This document shows, piece by piece, positions 60,226-64,000 of a stretch of 64,000 nucleotides of DNA. The DNA lies in assembly GCA_002310215.1 (NCBI GenBank), contig DBYR01000005.1:92148-156147 (forward strand), written 5' to 3'. The stretch is from Bacteroidales bacterium UBA1181. Its GTDB lineage: Bacteria; Bacteroidota; Bacteroidia; Bacteroidales; Paludibacteraceae. Every line of letters begins with the position of its first letter. The first letter of the stretch is position 1. The notes beneath the pieces were generated by a model. That model saw only the letters and a program-made list of their open reading frames with translations. It was not told where the DNA came from and searched no databases. Both the position numbers and the translations under genes were made by a program.

Positions 60226-60879
60226 ATGAAGAAGATTCTAGTAATTGCGGCTGCAGTGTTGGCTTCATTGTCTTTGTCAACTGTACAAGCAGCGACCCCG
60301 GTAGCGGATGTGAATGGATTGAAGGCGAAGATGCAGTCCAGTGCGTCCAAGATATCCTCCATCAAAAGTGACTTCACGCTTGTGAAATATCTCTCCGCGA
60401 TGTCCAGTACCATGAAATCGTCGGGTAAGTTCTACTACAAGAAGGACGATAAGGTGAAACTTGAGTTCTTGGTACCATTCAAACAGAATCTTGTGATGAA
60501 CGGCAACAAGTTGATGATGGATTCCAACGGTAAACCTATGGTGATGGACGCTGGTTCCAATCCGATGATGGGTGAGCTGAAGAAGGTGATTTCCGCCTGC
60601 ATGAGCGGTAACATCTCCAACATGGGCTCGAATTACAAGATGGAGTATTTCGTGGACGGTTCCAACTATCTGGTTGTAATCACTCCACAAAGCGCGGATA
60701 TCAAGAAGTTTGCCGAAAGGGTGGATTTATACCTCGATTCGTCCGACTTCACTGTGCTGAAAATGCGTATGACGGAGGCTGTCAAGCCGAACCAGACGAA
60801 GAACGACTATTCCGAGTACGTCTTCTCGGACAAGCAAAAGAATGTTGCGATAGACGACTCTGTATTCTCGATCAAGTGA
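60226..60879 (+). CDS. lolA: LolA-like outer-membrane lipoprotein carrier protein
   Basis: A 217-residue periplasmic protein. Signal peptide MKKILVIAAAVLASLSLSTVQA is followed by a LolA-type fold: KSDFTLVKYLSAMSSTMKSSG, GKFYYKKDDKVKLEFLVPFK near 65-84, NGNKLMMDSNGKPM, and C-terminal FTVLKMRMTEAVKPN and DYSEYVFSDKQKNVAI. LolA-like carriers occur in aryl-polyene/flexirubin loci, where they may help carry the polyene lipid to the outer membrane. Here it sits next to fabG, and a lipoprotein gene follows after 7 bases. It might instead be the housekeeping LolA. Confidence 0.85.
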   Translation: MKKILVIAAAVLASLSLSTVQAATPVADVNGLKAKMQSSASKISSIKSDFTLVKYLSAMSSTMKSSGKFYYKKDDKVKLEFLVPFKQNLVMNGNKLMMDSNGKPMVMDAGSNPMMGELKKVISACMSGNISNMGSNYKMEYFVDGSNYLVVITPQSADIKKFAERVDLYLDSSDFTVLKMRMTEAVKPNQTKNDYSEYVFSDKQKNVAIDDSVFSIK

Positions 60880-60886
60880 TGAATCG

Positions 60887-61528
60887 ATGATAAGAAAGAT
60901 TTTATTCCTTACGGTGGTATTGGCGGGGTTGGCAAGTTGTACGCCCAAGGTCTTCAACCAATCGGGGCTACGACCTACCACCTCCGTCAAGATGCACCGT
61001 TCCAATCTAATGCCTGTTTTCGACGAATATGAAGCGGCACGGTACTATTCCGCCCAAGTGGATTTCAAGGAGAATAGCCTCACAGGCGTATTGGCCCTGT
61101 CCCGGGAGGCGCAAGACCCCCGCAAGTTCCGCCTCATCATGATGACGCAGTTCGGTGTGCCCATCTTCGACTTCTCCGTGTCGCGGGATAGTTTCATCGT
61201 GAATAGTTGCATGGAACAGCTCAACAAGAAAGTTGTGCTGAATATCTTAAAGAGAGACTTCAGAAGTATCCTGATGGTCGATGTGCCGGAAGAGTTCCCT
61301 GGCACCGTCTATATGCCGACGAGAGGCCAAGCACGGTGGGGCTATAGCGTGACTACAAAGGAGGGCGGCAACAACTATATGTTCTACACCAAGGACAATG
61401 GTTTTGTGCGCATCATTCAAAACGGTGGTCTCCTTAAGAGGATGAACGCAGTGTTCGATGAGCAAGTCATCACTGTCGAGCATCCGAAACTGAAGCTGAA
61501 AATGGTCCTGACACTCATTCCTCAGTAA
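60887..61528 (+). CDS. Lipoprotein, possible LolB-like or DUF4292-like partner
   Basis: A 213-residue predicted lipoprotein: MIRKILFLTVVLAGLASC with lipobox LASC (Cys at 18). The body alternates strands and helices (DFKENSLTGVLALSREAQDPRKFRL near 60, in parts; FGVPIFDFSVSRDSFIV near 95; GGLLKRMNAVFDEQVITVEHPKLKLKMVL at the end, in parts), a pattern reminiscent of the LolA/LolB fold. It is translationally coupled to lolA. Unassigned lipoproteins of this type also occur in aryl-polyene loci. I call the LolB-like role only a possibility. Confidence 0.6.
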   Translation: MIRKILFLTVVLAGLASCTPKVFNQSGLRPTTSVKMHRSNLMPVFDEYEAARYYSAQVDFKENSLTGVLALSREAQDPRKFRLIMMTQFGVPIFDFSVSRDSFIVNSCMEQLNKKVVLNILKRDFRSILMVDVPEEFPGTVYMPTRGQARWGYSVTTKEGGNNYMFYTKDNGFVRIIQNGGLLKRMNAVFDEQVITVEHPKLKLKMVLTLIPQ

Positions 61529-61555
61529 TATACTAACCCTATAATTCATTTCGCC

Positions 61556-62248
61556 ATGAAGAGAAACGCAATGTTCATCGCCCTCGCCATGGTCTCCCTC
61601 CTCGCGAATGCGGAAACCATTACGGGAAGATACTCATCCAACCTCCCTTTTAAGAAGGGAGAGATTTCCATCTCCAACAAACGGACGGGCAAAAGCACAC
61701 AGCTCGATAAGAAGGGTAGATTTGCCTTGAGAAACGTGGATATAGACCACGATACACTTGTCCTTTTCGCCGCAAACCGCAACAGGACTACCTTCCTGCC
61801 CGCGAAAGGCTGCGTTGAGTTCATCATCAAGGAGGAGGATGACAAGGTGGACGTGTTGCAAAAAAGGATGGTGCAAGAGCCGGCTGGAGAACACGGTGGA
61901 CAGATATATTTGAAGGAGTCACTCGAGAAGACGGGGGAGTGCATGACGCTCGCCGCCGTGAATACCAGAGTGCCTCGGTCTACTGTCTATACTACCTTCA
62001 CGGGGAATACGGAGCCTATCTATTTTGTGGATAACATAGAGGTCGCTGAAATCGCCACTTTGCCACTTTCGGAAGTCGCTTACGTGGAAATCGTAAGACC
62101 TTCCAGCCCCGAATGCGCCGCTTTGGGCGCCAGGGGAGCCAACGGAATGATTTTTGTCACCACGGAGAATAAATACAGGACGGAGAATCCTGCTTGGAAC
62201 GAACCGAGGGAGTATCACGTGGAGATACAGATCGGAGGAGGGAAGTAG
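61556..62248 (+). CDS. Secreted protein with CarboxypepD-reg-like and receptor-plug-like modules, no barrel
   Basis: A 230-residue exported protein (signal MKRNAMFIALAMVSLLANA). The first half (about 20-95) resembles the carboxypeptidase-regulatory-like domain of SusC-type receptors (TQLDKKGRFALRNVDIDHDTLVLFA). The second half resembles a TonB-receptor plug: PIYFVDNIEVAEIATLPLSE, VAYVEIVRPSSPECAALGAR and GANGMIFVTT (about 140-205). In true receptors this is followed by a barrel of more than 600 residues, which is absent; the gene ends soon after with a terminator. It is either a remnant or a stand-alone plug-like protein. It is 27 bases after the lipoprotein gene. Confidence 0.65.
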   Translation: MKRNAMFIALAMVSLLANAETITGRYSSNLPFKKGEISISNKRTGKSTQLDKKGRFALRNVDIDHDTLVLFAANRNRTTFLPAKGCVEFIIKEEDDKVDVLQKRMVQEPAGEHGGQIYLKESLEKTGECMTLAAVNTRVPRSTVYTTFTGNTEPIYFVDNIEVAEIATLPLSEVAYVEIVRPSSPECAALGARGANGMIFVTTENKYRTENPAWNEPREYHVEIQIGGGK

Positions 62249-62305
62249 CCGACGTCTCAACTTCTCCTGCGTCTTAATGGAGCGTCTGGAGACGTTCCCT
62301 GCCAT

Positions 62306-62340
62306 AAAAAATCCGGGAAGAACTCTCCCCGGATTTTTTT
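62306..62340. terminator. Bidirectional terminator
   Basis: AAAAAATCCGGG (62306-62317) pairs with CCCGGATTTTTT (62328-62339). It serves both the + strand plug-like gene and the convergent fumarase gene. Confidence 0.85.
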
Positions 62341-62362
62341 AGTGCGTCCTTAGACTATGATT

Positions 62363-64000
62363 TTATTTCTTGCAACCGCACCAAGGCTTCAATTGCTTGA
62401 AGAAATCGTTGCCCTTGTCGTCCACCAGGATGAAGGCAGGGAAATCCTCCACCTCAATCTTCCAGATGGCCTCCATGCCCAATTCAGGGTACTCCACGCA
62501 TTCGATGCTCTTGATGTTGTTTTGTGCTAAGATAGCGGCCGGTCCACCGATGGAGCCTAAATAGAATCCGCCATGCTTCTTGCAGGCGTCTGTCACGGCT
62601 TGTGAACGGTTACCCTTCGCCAACATGATCATGGATCCTCCATTGTCTTGGAACTCGTCCACGTATGGATCCATACGTCCCGCCGTGGTAGGTCCCATAC
62701 TTCCGCAAGGCATTCCCTCAGGGGTCTTGGCCGGACCAGCGTAGTAGATCGGATGGTCTTTCAAGTATTGAGGCATACCCTCGCCGGCGTCCAAACGAGC
62801 CTTGATCTTCGCATGGGCGATGTCACGTCCCACGATGATCGTACCGTTCAGGGAGAGACGGGTGGATACAGGGTATTTGGAGAGCTCCTTCAGGATATCC
62901 TTCATCGGCTGGTTCAAGTTGATCTTCACTGCGTCGCCCTCGCCTGCTTGGCGGAGCTCAGCAGGAATCAGCTCGTATGGTTTGTCGTCCATCTTCTCGA
63001 TCCAGATACCGTCCTTGTTGATCTTGCACTTGATGTTCCTGTCCGCTGAGCAGCTTACGCCCAAGCCGATAGGGCAGCTGGCGCCGTGGCGAGGCAAACG
63101 TACCACGCGTACGTCGTGAGCCATGTATTTACCGCCGAATTGGGCACCCAAACCGATCTTGTGTGCCTCCTCCAGGAGTTGTTTCTCCAACTCGATGTCA
63201 CGGAAGGCGCGGCCCGTCTCGTCGCCCGATGTAGGCAAGCTGTCGTAGTAGTGGGTGGAGGCCAATTTAACCGTCAGCAGGTTCTTCTCCGCTGAGGTGC
63301 CACCGATGACGATGGCGATGTGGTAAGGAGGACAAGCCGCCGTACCGAGTGATTTCATCTTCTCGACCAAGAAAGGAACCAGCGTGCCAGGGTTCTGGAT
63401 GCGGGCTTTGGTCTCTTGGTAGAGGTAAGTCTTGTTGGCTGATCCACCACCTTTGGTGACCATCAGGAAACGGTATTCCATGCCTTCCGTCGCCTCGATG
63501 TCGATCTGCGCGGGCAGGTTACATTTCGTGTTCACCTCGTCGTACATGCTCAACGGAGCATTCTGCGAGTAACGGAGATTCTCTTCGGTGTAGGTCTTGA
63601 AGACACCCTTTGCCAAAGCCTCTTCGTCGCAGTAGCCCGTCCAAACCTGCTGACCCTTCTCGCCGTGGATGATGGCGGTACCCGTGTCTTGGCAGAGAGG
63701 CAATTTGCCCTTGGCGGCCACTTCCGCGTTGCGCAGGAAGGTGAGGGCCACATACTTGTCGTTGTCGCTCGCCTCAGGGTCGCTCAATATCTTAGCCACT
63801 TGCAGGTTGTGGGACCGTCTTAACAGGAAGGAAACATCGCGGAATGCGGCGTTGGCCATCTTGGTCAGACCCTCCTTCTGAACCTTCAGAATGGGTTTGC
63901 CCTCAAACTCGCTTACGCTTACATAATCCTTGGTGAGCAGATAGTACTCTGTCTCATCCTTGCCCAACTGGAACATGGGCGCATACTTGAAATTTGCCAT
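62363..64000 (-). CDS. fumA: Class I fumarate hydratase (iron-sulfur)
   Basis: Oxygen-sensitive fumarase of the TCA and fumarate-reduction pathways, interconverting fumarate and malate with a [4Fe-4S] cluster. The 545-residue frame starts at the last base of the window with MANFKYAPMFQLGKDETEYY, a typical beginning, so it appears complete. Cluster cysteine candidates are LPLCQDTGTAI near 101, ACPPYHIAIVIGGTSAEKN near 218, and CSADRNIKC near 311. The C-terminal domain includes GKNRSQAV-like AKGNRSQAVTDACKKHGGFYLGSIGGPAA (in parts). Its promoter lies outside the window. fumA and fumB cannot be told apart; the symbol stands for the class. Confidence 0.93.
   Translation of the reverse strand: MANFKYAPMFQLGKDETEYYLLTKDYVSVSEFEGKPILKVQKEGLTKMANAAFRDVSFLLRRSHNLQVAKILSDPEASDNDKYVALTFLRNAEVAAKGKLPLCQDTGTAIIHGEKGQQVWTGYCDEEALAKGVFKTYTEENLRYSQNAPLSMYDEVNTKCNLPAQIDIEATEGMEYRFLMVTKGGGSANKTYLYQETKARIQNPGTLVPFLVEKMKSLGTAACPPYHIAIVIGGTSAEKNLLTVKLASTHYYDSLPTSGDETGRAFRDIELEKQLLEEAHKIGLGAQFGGKYMAHDVRVVRLPRHGASCPIGLGVSCSADRNIKCKINKDGIWIEKMDDKPYELIPAELRQAGEGDAVKINLNQPMKDILKELSKYPVSTRLSLNGTIIVGRDIAHAKIKARLDAGEGMPQYLKDHPIYYAGPAKTPEGMPCGSMGPTTAGRMDPYVDEFQDNGGSMIMLAKGNRSQAVTDACKKHGGFYLGSIGGPAAILAQNNIKSIECVEYPELGMEAIWKIEVEDFPAFILVDDKGNDFFKQLKPWCGCKK

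Noticed and set aside
62251..62295. ACGTCTC/GAGACGT inverted repeat after the plug-like gene
   Set aside because: Only 7 paired bases around a 30-base loop, and a much better terminator lies just downstream.

Overview
This 64 kb window looks like a chromosomal segment of a member of the order Bacteroidales (phylum Bacteroidota). The evidence is the promoter style (TAnnTTTG-type -7 boxes and few strong Shine-Dalgarno sites), many families typical of the phylum (DUF4835, DUF4230, DUF4197, DUF6089/PorG, BspA-type leucine-rich repeats, a hybrid two-component regulator, a CTnDOT-type MobC), and the gene order porG-uppS-bamA-ompH-ompH-murI known from Porphyromonas gingivalis. I cannot place it to genus. 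No rRNA, tRNA, CRISPR array or intact insertion sequence was seen.

Layout. 1-6.2 kb (+): end of a START-like gene, an LptF/G-type permease, ribBA, an ExbB-ExbD-TonB energy-transduction operon, a DJ-1/PfpI protein and a calycin-like lipoprotein closed by a terminator. 6.3-14.3 kb (-): rnhB, recN, a DUF4835/PorD-like gene, coaBC and a Wzz/Wza-type polysaccharide export pair. 14.5-21.4 kb: an ABC-F ATPase (+), then on (-) a secreted stand-alone Hint-domain protein, dGTPase, a stand-alone MetH reactivation domain, a GPH sugar symporter, a tRNA-deaminase-like protein and a small basic protein. 21.5-28.8 kb (+): DUF4197 lipoprotein, comF, two small lipoproteins, dnaG, two DUF4230 genes and an iron-containing alcohol dehydrogenase.

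28.8-42.5 kb is more accessory: short AT-rich and palindromic repeats, YitT and TauE-type membrane proteins, a zeta-type toxin with a small partner gene, a cation-efflux transporter, purL, an orphan Imm40-like immunity protein, a TSCPD protein, a BspA-like surface protein, an outer-membrane protein and a HelD-like helicase. 42.6-47.4 kb: a secreted esterase with a type IX sorting tail and a hybrid two-component regulator that has lost its ATPase domain and has a terminator-like hairpin just before its start codon. 47.4-53.6 kb (-): murI, two ompH, bamA, uppS, porG. 54.1-64 kb: an orphan conjugative coupling protein (MobC-like), a Cys/His-rich lipoprotein, a mini-locus of FjTAL-like ammonia-lyase + FabG + LolA + lipoprotein that resembles part of an aryl-polyene/flexirubin pathway, a receptor-plug-only secreted protein, and class I fumarase.

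The most unusual signal is a pair of near-identical promoter-leader units in opposite orientation, at 39241-39345 (+) and 53780-53899 (-). Each has a TTATGTT-N4-AACATAA inverted repeat, a TATnTTTGCATCG promoter, an ATGGTATTAGATTTAA leader and a hairpin. They look like two copies of a short regulatory RNA or micro-peptide gene. The type IX secretion parts (PorG, DUF4835) and two likely type IX cargo proteins in the same window suggest a T9SS-bearing organism.
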